Assembly (NCBI GenBank): GCA_910579105.1
Contig: CAJTRT010000008.1
Span: 5,623 to 69,622, forward strand
Direction of reading: 5' to 3'
DNA length: 64,000 nucleotides
Source: an uncultured Muribaculaceae bacterium
Lineage (GTDB): Bacteria; Bacteroidota; Bacteroidia; Bacteroidales; Muribaculaceae
Part shown: positions 1 to 8,873 of the stretch, piece by piece
How positions within the stretch are numbered: position 1 is the stretch's first letter
How the letters are laid out: the number at the start of each line of letters is the position of its first letter
Program-made: the position numbers and the translations under genes
Notes under the pieces: generated by a model
What the model saw: the letters and a program-made list of their open reading frames with translations, nothing else
Told to the model about the DNA's origin: nothing
Database searches by the model: none

Positions 1-2
1 TT

Positions 3-1292
3 TCCGCCCCCGCGCCGATTGTCAAAGGGCAGACCGACTTCTCCTGCCAGCTCACTTATAACGGAGGTGATGCCGCCAAGGACATCGCCATCCAGGCCAA
101 GAACGACCGAGGCACATGGAGCGACATCCCCGCCACCATCACCCCGGCGAGCCGCGCCGCCGCGACATACCTCGTCGAGGTCTCCGTTGACGGCGAGCGC
201 GACACCCAGCTCCGCGCCAAGGCCGCCGACGGAACCGTGTCGGAACCGCTCGACGTGGTTCACGCCGAAGCGCCCCACGCGCTCAGCATCGACGAGCGCG
301 ACGTGTTCGCCCACTCCGCGAAAGTCACCCTGATTGAAAACCCCGACTACACGGGGCCCGCGGCGCGCAGCATCCGCAAATCGCCCGCCGACATGGCGGC
401 ACGCGCGGCGCTGATGATCTCAACCGACGGCAAGAAGTTCACCGCGGCCACCGGCGCCACGCTCAGCGGGGCAACCTGGAGCGTCAGCGGCCTAAACGCG
501 AACCAAACCTACTACTTCCGCGCCGTAGTCGACGAAGTGCCATGCCGCAACGCCGAGGCCAGCACAGAAGCGGCCTTCCAGCTCGAAAACAGCTCGTTCG
601 AGGACTGGGCCGAAGCAGACAGCCATAAATACTGGTCCCGCTGGTATCCGGCAGGCACAGCCAGGGGGGGAATCTGGGCAACCATCAACGAGCTTACCAC
701 GTCGCAGCAGAACGGCACAGACGGAACCACATATTCATATGTATCCATATCCGGCACCATCCCTACGACCGATGCGCATTCAGGCGACAAAGCGGCATTG
801 ATACGCACTGTCGGATGGGGTAGCGGAAACACCGCGAGCATGATTTCCGGAAGAATGGGGACATGCAAGCATGTCAACGCCGGTGAGTTGTATCTGGGAT
901 CATATGACGCGTCCGCCCTTACCCCCACATACGGATATCCGCTGACATCCCGCCCCAATAAAGTTTCTTTCTGGCACAAATACCTGAAAAAAGCAGATGA
1001 GGACTACGGATATGCAGAACTGGTAATTTCAGATGCCGACGGCAACGTCCTTTTCTCCTCTACCAAGCAACTGACCGCGTCGGAATACACCCAGGAAACG
1101 TTCAATATCAGCTATCCCGAACATTGCGCCAAGGCCGCGAACATGTCACTCATCTTCCGTTCCTCGGGACACACCGACCTGAACGACAAGAAGAACACAA
1201 CATGGCTCACGCCTCCCCCGAGAATGAACCTCAGCACCGGTACATATATGGGATCACAGCTCTATATCGACGACATAGAGCTGGCCTACTAA
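3..1292 (+). CDS. PCMD-domain surface lipoprotein, C-terminal part (5' end outside window)
   Basis: The reading frame is open from the first bases of the window, so the start and any lipoprotein signal lie upstream. About 429 residues are visible. The last 250 residues have the look of the PCMD (putative carbohydrate metabolism domain) fold: a 'NSSFEDW' opening, a jelly-roll-like stretch and the closing motif 'GSQLYIDDIELAY', which recurs almost unchanged at the end of the 727-residue protein two genes downstream. The part before it resembles Ig/FN3-like beta-sandwich sequence ('SGLNANQTYYFRAVV'). It sits 34 bases before the next lipoprotein gene on the same strand, so it is probably the same operon. 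Role: presumed outer-membrane surface protein linked to glycan binding; the ligand is unknown. Confidence 0.75.
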   Translation, partial: SAPAPIVKGQTDFSCQLTYNGGDAAKDIAIQAKNDRGTWSDIPATITPASRAAATYLVEVSVDGERDTQLRAKAADGTVSEPLDVVHAEAPHALSIDERDVFAHSAKVTLIENPDYTGPAARSIRKSPADMAARAALMISTDGKKFTAATGATLSGATWSVSGLNANQTYYFRAVVDEVPCRNAEASTEAAFQLENSSFEDWAEADSHKYWSRWYPAGTARGGIWATINELTTSQQNGTDGTTYSYVSISGTIPTTDAHSGDKAALIRTVGWGSGNTASMISGRMGTCKHVNAGELYLGSYDASALTPTYGYPLTSRPNKVSFWHKYLKKADEDYGYAELVISDADGNVLFSSTKQLTASEYTQETFNISYPEHCAKAANMSLIFRSSGHTDLNDKKNTTWLTPPPRMNLSTGTYMGSQLYIDDIELAY

Positions 1293-1326
1293 CCTTCCAC
1301 TAACCGAACATACCACTCACAAGATA

Positions 1327-2697
1327 ATGAAAACCAAGATTTTCTCCATAATGGCGGCGGCTGCCATACTCGCCTCGGGGGTCACCTCGTGCAGCGACAA
1401 CTGGGAGCCTGATGTCAAAACCGGCTCCGGCAACGGCGTCGGCCGACTCCGCACCGCGACCTTCGGCGTGGAAGTCACCAACGGCGAGATGCTGATCAAG
1501 GACGGCCTGGCGCCCTCCAAGGCTCCGAAAGCCGCCGCGAAGTCGCGCGAATCGGTGGACCTCACTAACTTCATCGTGAAAATCACCGCCGCCGACGGCA
1601 CCGAGGCTGGCACCTGGAAGTACGGCGAGATGGAGGAGTTCCTGCTCCTCGACGCGGGCGATTACACCGTGGACGTTGCCTCGTCCGAGGCTCCCGAACC
1701 CGCGGGATGGAACTGCCCCTACTTCACCGGCTCGCAGAAATTCACCATCGTCGAGAACAAGATCACCGACGTCGAGCCGGTCGTATGCACCCTGGGCAAC
1801 GTCATGGTGACCGTGCACTTCACCAAGCAGCTCCTGGCCGAGGCCGGAAGCGACCTGCAAGTGGCCGTCACCTCCACCGAGGGGAACAGCCTGACCTACA
1901 CAACCTCGACCCCTGCGACCGACGCGGGCTACTTCGCTTCGTCGGGCGACGAGAACGAGACACTGAAAGTAACCTTCACCGGCACAATCAGCGGCGTGGC
2001 CGAAACTTTCTCCAACGCCCTCCTCGACGTGAAGCCGGGCCAGCACCGCAAAATCACATTCGGATTGAAGAAGAACGACGCCGTATCGCCCGACGAGAAT
2101 GGCTACATCCTGGTCGACGGCACCCCGATCTCGGTTGACACCTCTGTCGAGAACGAGGACATGACGGTTGACAACGCCGTGGAGGACGACATCCTCGACC
2201 CATCCGACCGCCCGGGTCACGAAGTGCTCCCCGACGACCCCACCCCTCCCGGGCCGGAGAACCCCGACGACCCCAAGGAGGACGCCATCGACTTCGACAG
2301 CAAGACAATCAAACTCGACGGCACCTGGAACAAGGTCTCTGACTTCGCCGACGGTATGGACGCCAAGCAGGAGGCGATAGTAGTTATCACCGCGAAAGAA
2401 GGAGTCGCGAACCTAATCGTCACCATCAACGCCAATGATGGTCTCGCAGCGGTTCTCGCCGACCCATCGATGGGTCTTGACAAGCCTTTTGACCTGGCCT
2501 ATCCCGGAGACCGCTACGACGTTCTCCACAACTTCAAGTTCCCCCTGGGTGACGAGGTTATCGGCAAGACAGAAGTGACTTTCGACATCACGGACTTCGT
2601 GCCAATGCTGGGGATGTATCCCGGACAGAACACCTTCATCATCCGCGTGGTCGACCAAAAAGGGGGCGAGAAGTCTCAATCACTAATGTTTGAATAA
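1327..2697 (+). CDS. DUF4493-family lipoprotein
   Basis: A 456-residue protein with a lipoprotein signal peptide (Cys about residue 22 in 'GVTSCSDN'), so it is expected to be anchored to the outer membrane. Residues about 35-260 match the DUF4493 pattern of Bacteroidales surface proteins: 'GAGDYTVDVAS'-type beta strands followed by 'FTIVENKITDVEPVVCTLGN'. A Pro/Asp-rich linker (about residues 295-320) separates this from a C-terminal beta domain of about 140 residues that I do not recognise. It lacks the PCMD ending of its two neighbours. It is followed after 13 bases by the next lipoprotein gene, whose ribosome-binding site overlaps its stop codon. The function is not established for this family. 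Confidence 0.8.
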   Translation: MKTKIFSIMAAAAILASGVTSCSDNWEPDVKTGSGNGVGRLRTATFGVEVTNGEMLIKDGLAPSKAPKAAAKSRESVDLTNFIVKITAADGTEAGTWKYGEMEEFLLLDAGDYTVDVASSEAPEPAGWNCPYFTGSQKFTIVENKITDVEPVVCTLGNVMVTVHFTKQLLAEAGSDLQVAVTSTEGNSLTYTTSTPATDAGYFASSGDENETLKVTFTGTISGVAETFSNALLDVKPGQHRKITFGLKKNDAVSPDENGYILVDGTPISVDTSVENEDMTVDNAVEDDILDPSDRPGHEVLPDDPTPPGPENPDDPKEDAIDFDSKTIKLDGTWNKVSDFADGMDAKQEAIVVITAKEGVANLIVTINANDGLAAVLADPSMGLDKPFDLAYPGDRYDVLHNFKFPLGDEVIGKTEVTFDITDFVPMLGMYPGQNTFIIRVVDQKGGEKSQSLMFE

Positions 2698-2702
2698 GGA
2701 GG
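2696..2702 (+). promoter_or_regulatory. Strong Shine-Dalgarno AAGGAGG
   Basis: AAGGAGG overlaps the stop codon of the preceding gene and lies 8 bases before the ATG at 2711. Such a perfect site is uncommon in Bacteroidetes, where most starts have little anti-SD pairing. It fixes the start of the next gene. Confidence 0.6.
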
Positions 2703-2710
2703 ACTGACCG

Positions 2711-4894
2711 ATGAAAAAGCTATTGACATTCAGCGCCGCCCTGATAGGGCTGGCAATGGGCAGCTGCTCCGACGACGCGAAATACGACCTTGGCAACGTC
2801 TCGGGTGAGGGACGCGTCATGATCCGCACGTCGCTCAACGCCGACGTGGCCAAATCGCGCGCCATAACCCCGGTTGACGAGCTGGCCAAGGACGCGATGA
2901 TATGGATTTCCAACGAGAAGGGCCTTGTGCGCCGCTTCGACGCTTCCAACCCGCTTCCAACCGGCGGAGTGACCCTCCTCGCGGGCAACTACACCGCCGA
3001 GGTATGGGCCGGCGACTCCGTGCCAGCCTCCTTCGACACCCGCTGGTTCAAGGGGATGGAGAAATTCACCGTCGTGAGCGGTTCCGTCTCCCAGGTGACG
3101 GTGGTGGCCGCCATAGCCAACGTAGTGACAAGCGTGGTTGCCGACAAGGGGGCCAAAGACGTACTCTCCGACATCACTATGACCATAGGCCACAAGACCG
3201 GTTCTCTGGAATTCACTCCTGAACTGATTGAGAACAATGCCAAAGGTTACTTCATGATGCCGTCAATCGACAAGAACCTCGCCTGGACGCTGAAAGGCAC
3301 CCTCTCAACCGGCGAGGAGTTCACCAAGACCGGCACCATAGAGAACGCCCGCCCCAAGACCGAGTACATTCTCACCGTCAAGCATGACGGCGGCGTGACC
3401 TCGCCCGTAGGCGGCGCGTTCATAACCGTCGAGATCCAGGAAGCCACCATCGTCGAGGACGAGTTCACCATCAACGCCGCCCCCGCGATTTCCGGCATCG
3501 GCTTCGATCTTTCGCAGCCCGTGATAGCCGAACCGGGCAAATTCGCCAAGAAATCGCTCTGGGTTGCCGCGACCTCGTTCCTGAAACGTGCCGAGGTGCG
3601 CTGCGACGCGTTCACCGCCCTGCTCGGCATCGGCGGCAACGACTTCGAGATTTTCGGCATGGAGCCTTCGGTCGAAAGCGCCGTGAACGCCGCCGGCATC
3701 CACTGGACCTACACCACCCACGACGACACCCGTTTCTCCGAACTGAAACTCACTTTCGACAAGGAGCTGCTCAACAACCTCCCCTCGGGCGAGCACCAGG
3801 TGTCCGTCACCATAACCGACGAGGCCGACAAGACCGCCACGGCGACGATGACACTTATGGTTTCCGACGCGCTCGTGATGACCGACCAGGTTGACGCGCT
3901 CGCCCCGACCACCTGGGCCACCAAGGCCACCCTCACCGGCACGGTGATGAAGGACGGCGCTACCGGTCTCGGCATCCAGTACCGCAAGCAGGGTACCCAG
4001 CAGTGGACGCAGGTTGCCGCCGACGAAGCCACCTCGCGCGCCGCGGCCAACTCCAAGTACATCGTTACGCTCACCGGCCTCGAACCGGGGGCGACCTACG
4101 AGTACCAGTCCTACTGCGACGACTTCACCTCATCAGTGACCTGCACGTTCACAACCGAATCGGCCACCCAGCTTCCCAACTCCGGCTTCGAGGAATGGGG
4201 CAGCGACGGCGGCGTGGTTATCCCCGCGGCCTCCACCGCCGACCAGTTCTGGGACTCCGGCAACCATGGAGCCTACAAGGCAGGGAAAGCGGTATTGACC
4301 GAGAGGGACGGCTCAATCAGACATTCGGGCAGCTACTCCGCCCGCCTCACCAGCAAATACGCGAATTTGTTCGGTATAGGGAAATTCGCCGCCGGAAACA
4401 TCTTCATCGGCAAATATCTCGAAACCGACGGCATGGACGGCGTACTTGGCTGGGGTCGCGACTTCCAGTCGAGGCCAAGGGCATTGCGCGTCTGGGCAAA
4501 GTATACTCCGCAAACTATAAACCGCGTCCAATCGAATCCGCGTAACCTTAAGGAAGGCGATTCTGACCAAGGCATTATATACATCGCGATCCTTAACGGC
4601 AACAACAAATCAGATAGCAAATACGGCACACAATGGCCGTGCGTGATTCGTACCAAATCAACTCAACTGTTCAGCAAGGATGACCCCAACGTGATCGCCT
4701 ATGGCGAGAAACTGTTCACCGAGGCAACAGGAGGGGATTCACTGGTAGAATTTGAAATACCCATCGAATATTACGACACCAACACAAAGGCTGTCAAAGT
4801 GATATGCGTGGCCTCAGCCTCGGTCGGCGGCGACTACTTCACCGGCGGCGAAGGCTCCCAGCTGTACATCGATGATTTCGAACTGATCTATTAA
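2711..4894 (+). CDS. DUF4493 plus PCMD-domain surface lipoprotein
   Basis: A 727-residue lipoprotein (lipobox ending at Cys 19 in 'LAMGSCSDD'). The order of domains is: DUF4493 beta domain (about 30-245), an Ig-like region (about 250-395), an FN3-like module ending in 'TGLEPGATYEYQSYC' (about 395-485), then a PCMD domain from 'NSGFEEWGS' to 'GSQLYIDDFELIY' at the C terminus. The layout is that of Bacteroidales cell-surface proteins found with glycan-degradation genes; the two GH16 enzymes downstream suggest a beta-glucan context, which is inference. The gene is preceded by an unusually strong ribosome-binding site and followed by a strong bidirectional terminator, which ends the three-gene lipoprotein operon. 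Confidence 0.85.
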   Translation: MKKLLTFSAALIGLAMGSCSDDAKYDLGNVSGEGRVMIRTSLNADVAKSRAITPVDELAKDAMIWISNEKGLVRRFDASNPLPTGGVTLLAGNYTAEVWAGDSVPASFDTRWFKGMEKFTVVSGSVSQVTVVAAIANVVTSVVADKGAKDVLSDITMTIGHKTGSLEFTPELIENNAKGYFMMPSIDKNLAWTLKGTLSTGEEFTKTGTIENARPKTEYILTVKHDGGVTSPVGGAFITVEIQEATIVEDEFTINAAPAISGIGFDLSQPVIAEPGKFAKKSLWVAATSFLKRAEVRCDAFTALLGIGGNDFEIFGMEPSVESAVNAAGIHWTYTTHDDTRFSELKLTFDKELLNNLPSGEHQVSVTITDEADKTATATMTLMVSDALVMTDQVDALAPTTWATKATLTGTVMKDGATGLGIQYRKQGTQQWTQVAADEATSRAAANSKYIVTLTGLEPGATYEYQSYCDDFTSSVTCTFTTESATQLPNSGFEEWGSDGGVVIPAASTADQFWDSGNHGAYKAGKAVLTERDGSIRHSGSYSARLTSKYANLFGIGKFAAGNIFIGKYLETDGMDGVLGWGRDFQSRPRALRVWAKYTPQTINRVQSNPRNLKEGDSDQGIIYIAILNGNNKSDSKYGTQWPCVIRTKSTQLFSKDDPNVIAYGEKLFTEATGGDSLVEFEIPIEYYDTNTKAVKVICVASASVGGDYFTGGEGSQLYIDDFELIY

Positions 4895-4933
4895 GCGGTT
4901 CGTCCACAATTATTACAGCACCCTCCCATCCGG

Positions 4934-4987
4934 GCGGATAAATAACGCGCTGTGTCGGGATTCCGGCACAGCGCGTTATTTATCCGC
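4934..4987. terminator. Strong palindromic terminator after lipoprotein operon
   Basis: Twenty-one-base perfect arms (4934-4954 and 4967-4987) with further pairing inward around a GATT loop give a stem of about 25 pairs. The outer arms are AT-rich and the inner arms GC-rich, so it can act in both directions. Confidence 0.85.
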
Positions 4988-5055
4988 ACGATTACGCCCA
5001 TCTGTCAACTTAAAAATTTAACAAAACTTATGAAGGAATATTGACAATAATAACA

Positions 5056-5064
5056 TATCTTTGT
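5056..5064 (+). promoter_or_regulatory. Bacteroidetes -7 promoter element, GH16 gene
   Basis: TATCTTTGT fits TAnnTTTG(C/T). No convincing TTTG box stands 19-20 bases upstream. It supports transcription beginning near 5071 and so a start codon at or after 5098, most simply 5140 or 5146. Confidence 0.5.
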
Positions 5065-5139
5065 CAGTTCTTATTTCTATGGGTACCGCCCTATGCCATG
5101 AAACCGCAGACCAAATTAGCAAACCTCATAATCAACCCA

Positions 5140-7740
5140 ATGACAATGTACAAAAAACACGCGGCCCTGGCTGCCGCCCTCGCAATCCTCCCGTTGATGG
5201 CGACGGCAGCCCAGTATCCGATCAACTACCCGCTTGACGCGAAGATCGACATTACCAACCGCTCCCTTCAAAGCGTGGTGCTCGCATCGCCGACCGACGG
5301 CGAGCAGACAATCGCCATAAACCAGGAACAGGACAAGCTCCTCTACCACGACGCGACCAACCGCTGCTTCACCGCCGTGCCGGGCGAGACTGTCACCGCC
5401 TCCTTCAACTGGACCGGAGGCTGGATGCACGGCTACGTCTACCTCGACCGCGGCAACGACGGCTCCTTCGACTTCACCCTCGACGACTCGAAGCAGTTCG
5501 TCGACCGCGGCGACGTCATGGCCTACACCAACTTCAACGGGACAAACAGTGCCGGGTCGCCAGCAAGCGGCAACTGCGGCTTCAACCCGCCGCAGTTCAC
5601 CATCCCCGCCGACCTTCAGCCGGGTCTCTACCGCATGCGCTACAAAATCGACTGGAACTCCATCGATCCCGGGGGTAACACCGCCGAAGGCCTGGTGCAC
5701 CAGCAGCTTATAACAGCCAACGCCGGTGCCATAGCCGACGTGATGGTTTATCTGCACAACGGCACCCGCGGGCTTGAGGTCAACGCCCCTAACTGCTCTG
5801 TGACCGGCCTGAACGGCGAGGTAGCCGAGGAGACCGCCATAACTCCCGGCCGCCCGTTCAGCCTCATAGTCCATCCCGACGAGGGATACCGCGTAAGCGC
5901 GATAAAGGTCAGCTGCGGCAACAAGCTCGACGTGCAGGACATTGAGTTCGCCAACACCGACATGGCCTACAAGGAAGCCTCGCTCCCCCTGTCGCAGATC
6001 GACGACAACATACTGACCATACCTGGCGCCTACACCTACGGCCGCGTGGTCCTCGAAATCGCGGTAGAGGAAGGCCGCGACCCGTCGCTCGACTATTATT
6101 CCTCCACCCTTTCAGGCACCAAGGACTGCGCTGGCATCACGCGCCTCTCTATGCCTTCCCCAAACAGGACCGACATCCTCGACATCGCGACCGACCAGCG
6201 GCACATTTTCAACGACACGAAAGCGCTCACGGCCGAAATTGGAACCGCAACCACGATATCCGCTGACTTCGACGGCCCGACCGGCGACCTCAGCCTGTAC
6301 ATCGACCTTGGCCAGACAGGCCAGTTCCCCGCGGAAGCGGCAGCTGCCTTTGCCGGAGGGGAGGCCTCGTTCACGCTACCCGCGACAGTGAAACCCGGAG
6401 TCTACCGCGCCCGCGTGGAAGCGAAAGGCACCTGCGCGGTAGATTTCCTGCTGAACGCCCATAACGCTTCCGCCGACATCCGCGCCGACATCCTCAACGG
6501 ATACCTCGCCGGTGCCGCCGGCGCTATCCTCCCTGCGACAGCGGCTTTCGGGCAGCCTCTCACCATAGAACCCAAAGCCACGCTTCCAGGCTTCCGGGGC
6601 GACAAGCTGACGGTGCGCCACGGCCATAACGTCGCCGGGCGCCAGTACATCCGAGGCAACCGCCAGTGGGACGAGTTCGAGATACCCGCCGAAGGTTCCA
6701 CAGAGCTCACGGCCGACGAGGTTGACGGAACCCTGTTCGTCATTGGCGAGCTTGCCGAGACCCCCGACAGCGAATGGACCCTCGTATGGCACGACGAGTT
6801 CAGCACCGACGAGATGGATGCCGACAAATGGAGCTACCATCCCCGCAACTCAGCCGTATGGAACCGTTTCTGCGCCGTAGGCGACGAACGCCCCGTGGTC
6901 AACAAGTTCGAGGACGGACTTTACAGGTCATACTGCGTGAAGACCCCCGCCGAGTTCGCGACCGAACAGAAGGAGATGATTTCCGGAGCCATCTACACTT
7001 CCGGCAAGTTCTACCTCACCGGCGGCTACATCGAGGCCCGCTGCAAAACCCTCCCGCACAAAGGCAACTTCCAGGCTTTCTGGATGATGCCGTCGAACCA
7101 AAGCTACGGCTGGCCCTCATGCGGCGAAATCGACATCTGGGAGCAGATCGACACCGAGAACATCGCCTACGGCTCACTGCATGACGCGTGGCGCTACCGC
7201 AACGACGCCGCCGTGGTCAACAAGTTCGGCACCATCAGCAAGCCATGCCCCTACTCCGGCGGCACCAAGTCGGGCGTCAACGCGGCCGAATGGCACGTCT
7301 ACGCCATCGACTGGGATTCGGAGCAGATAACCTGGCTGATTGACGGAGTGCCGTTCGCGACAGCCCGCAACCCCCACTACTCCGAAGGCAAGTGGACCGA
7401 GGATGTGACCTGGCCTTTCGACAAGGCGTTCTACATAATCTGCAACCAGTCGGTAGGAACCGGTTCCTGGGCCAAGGCCCCCGACCTCGATTTCACCTAC
7501 CGCACCGACTTCGACTATGTGCGCGCCTATCAGAAAAAAGACCGCCTGAACTACTTCTCGATAGCCGACGGCCTCGTCGCCGGTGTCGACAACGTGATTT
7601 CTGACAACGACGCTCTCGACCCCGACGCCCCCGTTGAGTTCTACACCCTGCAAGGCATCCGCGTCAACCCCGAGAACCTCGCCCCAGGCATCTACATACG
7701 CCGCCAGGGCAAGAACGCGACCAAGATCGCCATCAGGTAA
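5140..7740 (+). CDS. Secreted GH16 family beta-glucanase with GEVED-type modules and C-terminal sorting-like tail
   Basis: An 866-residue exported protein. The start is placed at 5140 (5146 is equally possible) because the signal peptide begins there ('MYKKHAALAAALAILPLMATA') and a -7 promoter lies at 5056. The N-terminal 540 residues hold two copies of a GEVED-like beta domain ('YLDRGNDGSFDF', later 'YIDLGQTGQFPAE'). The C-terminal 290 residues are a GH16 concanavalin-type catalytic domain with the active-site motif GEIDIWEQ (nucleophile E663, D665, acid/base E668). GH16 members cut beta-1,3/1,4-glucans or galactans; the laminarinase-like motif favours beta-glucan. The last 35 residues ('YTLQGIRV...PGIYIRRQGKNATKIAIR') match tails on three other secreted proteins here. 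A second GH16 gene follows after 20 bases. Confidence 0.85.
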   Translation: MTMYKKHAALAAALAILPLMATAAQYPINYPLDAKIDITNRSLQSVVLASPTDGEQTIAINQEQDKLLYHDATNRCFTAVPGETVTASFNWTGGWMHGYVYLDRGNDGSFDFTLDDSKQFVDRGDVMAYTNFNGTNSAGSPASGNCGFNPPQFTIPADLQPGLYRMRYKIDWNSIDPGGNTAEGLVHQQLITANAGAIADVMVYLHNGTRGLEVNAPNCSVTGLNGEVAEETAITPGRPFSLIVHPDEGYRVSAIKVSCGNKLDVQDIEFANTDMAYKEASLPLSQIDDNILTIPGAYTYGRVVLEIAVEEGRDPSLDYYSSTLSGTKDCAGITRLSMPSPNRTDILDIATDQRHIFNDTKALTAEIGTATTISADFDGPTGDLSLYIDLGQTGQFPAEAAAAFAGGEASFTLPATVKPGVYRARVEAKGTCAVDFLLNAHNASADIRADILNGYLAGAAGAILPATAAFGQPLTIEPKATLPGFRGDKLTVRHGHNVAGRQYIRGNRQWDEFEIPAEGSTELTADEVDGTLFVIGELAETPDSEWTLVWHDEFSTDEMDADKWSYHPRNSAVWNRFCAVGDERPVVNKFEDGLYRSYCVKTPAEFATEQKEMISGAIYTSGKFYLTGGYIEARCKTLPHKGNFQAFWMMPSNQSYGWPSCGEIDIWEQIDTENIAYGSLHDAWRYRNDAAVVNKFGTISKPCPYSGGTKSGVNAAEWHVYAIDWDSEQITWLIDGVPFATARNPHYSEGKWTEDVTWPFDKAFYIICNQSVGTGSWAKAPDLDFTYRTDFDYVRAYQKKDRLNYFSIADGLVAGVDNVISDNDALDPDAPVEFYTLQGIRVNPENLAPGIYIRRQGKNATKIAIR

Positions 7741-7760
7741 CACATCCTCTTACATCAGTT

Positions 7761-8627
7761 ATGAGACTACGCATTATTACGGCAGCCATGGCCGCCGCGG
7801 TAGCGGCAACGTTCAACTGCGAGGCGGCTCCCCCTTCCGCCTGTTCCACGCGGTGGGAGATGGTATGGAACGACGAGTTCGACACCCCCGAAATGGACAC
7901 GGCGAAATGGGAATACAATCCCCGCGGCAGAGCCACCTGGAGCCGGTTCATCGCTACCGACCCCGCCGACCGCGAGACCGTCAACAAGTTCGGCGAGGGT
8001 GTGTACCGCTCGTTCTGCGTCGCGAACCCCAACCCCGCGCCGGGCAACGAGATGATTTCCGGGGCGATCCGTTCCAAAGGGAAATTCCATATGCGCGGCT
8101 GCTATGTCGAAGCACGCTGCCGCACCCGCGCCCACACCGGCAACTTCCCCGCTTTCTGGCTCCTCCCAGCCGCCAGCGACAAGGGATGGCCCGTGTGCGG
8201 CGAAATCGATGTCTGGGAACAGATCGACGACCAGCCGGTTGCCTACCAGACACTGCACCACGCCATGCGCTACCCCGACCACCCCAATTCTCGGAAATAC
8301 TTCGAGCCGGTGGGAGTCGACAGCACCTATGTGGGTTGCGAGATTCCTGACATCGACCCGGGGCAATGGCACGTCTACGGAGTGGAATGGGACGCCGAGC
8401 ACCTTACATTCTATATCGACGGCAAGGAGACATACACCGTCGAGAACCCGCACTTCTCCGCCGGCAGCTGGACCGAGGACGTGACCTGGCCTTTCGACCA
8501 GGAGTTCTATCTGATTCTGAACCAGTCGGTCGGCAACGGCTCCTGGGCGAAGGAATACGATCCCGCCTTCGAGTATATGACCGAGTTCGACTACGTCCGC
8601 GCCTACCGCCGGGCCGAACCCCGGTAG
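7761..8627 (+). CDS. GH16 family glycoside hydrolase, single domain
   Basis: A 288-residue protein with a cleavable signal peptide and essentially only the GH16 catalytic domain. The catalytic motif is GEIDVWEQ (E148, D150, E153). It is a paralogue of the upstream catalytic domain: 'WTEDVTWPFDQEFYLILNQSVGNGSWAK' regions align closely, in pieces, with the C-terminal half of its neighbour. It lacks both the N-terminal beta modules and the C-terminal tail, so it may act in the periplasm on oligosaccharides released by the larger enzyme; that division of labour is inference. It lies 20 bases after the larger gene and is probably co-transcribed. Confidence 0.85.
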   Translation: MRLRIITAAMAAAVAATFNCEAAPPSACSTRWEMVWNDEFDTPEMDTAKWEYNPRGRATWSRFIATDPADRETVNKFGEGVYRSFCVANPNPAPGNEMISGAIRSKGKFHMRGCYVEARCRTRAHTGNFPAFWLLPAASDKGWPVCGEIDVWEQIDDQPVAYQTLHHAMRYPDHPNSRKYFEPVGVDSTYVGCEIPDIDPGQWHVYGVEWDAEHLTFYIDGKETYTVENPHFSAGSWTEDVTWPFDQEFYLILNQSVGNGSWAKEYDPAFEYMTEFDYVRAYRRAEPR

Positions 8628-8648
8628 CACTTATGACACAAGCCCCAC

Positions 8649-8735
8649 ATTGTAGGGACGCACGGTTCGTGCGTCCGATAGCAGACTGACAATCAGACGC
8701 ATATAATCGGACGCACGACCGTGCGTCCCTACAAT
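8649..8735. repeat. REP-like element, head-to-head pair
   Basis: Two copies of the unit GTAGGGACGCACG-n2/3-CGTGCGTCC face each other (8649-8676 and, inverted, 8709-8735). Each unit is itself a hairpin, and the two together form a larger imperfect palindrome. Further copies are at 39101-39125 and 45338-45376. Confidence 0.8.
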
Positions 8736-8775
8736 CCTGATAACGAGACAGAGACCTCGCAGCCAAGACAAAAAA

Positions 8776-8805
8776 GCGGGGGCGCCTGGTAAGAGGCGCC
8801 CCCGC
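8776..8805 (-). terminator. Rho-independent terminator of the LRR gene
   Basis: A 12-base GC-rich perfect stem (8776-8787 with 8794-8805) and a 6-base loop. On the minus strand it is followed by a run of T, and it lies just after the stop of the minus-strand leucine-rich-repeat gene. Confidence 0.85.
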
Positions 8806-8873
8806 CCACTTGGGGGTCTATATGAAGAGCGGGTTGCCGTGTGTTGGCTTATCCGTCCGCCGCGGAACCACGG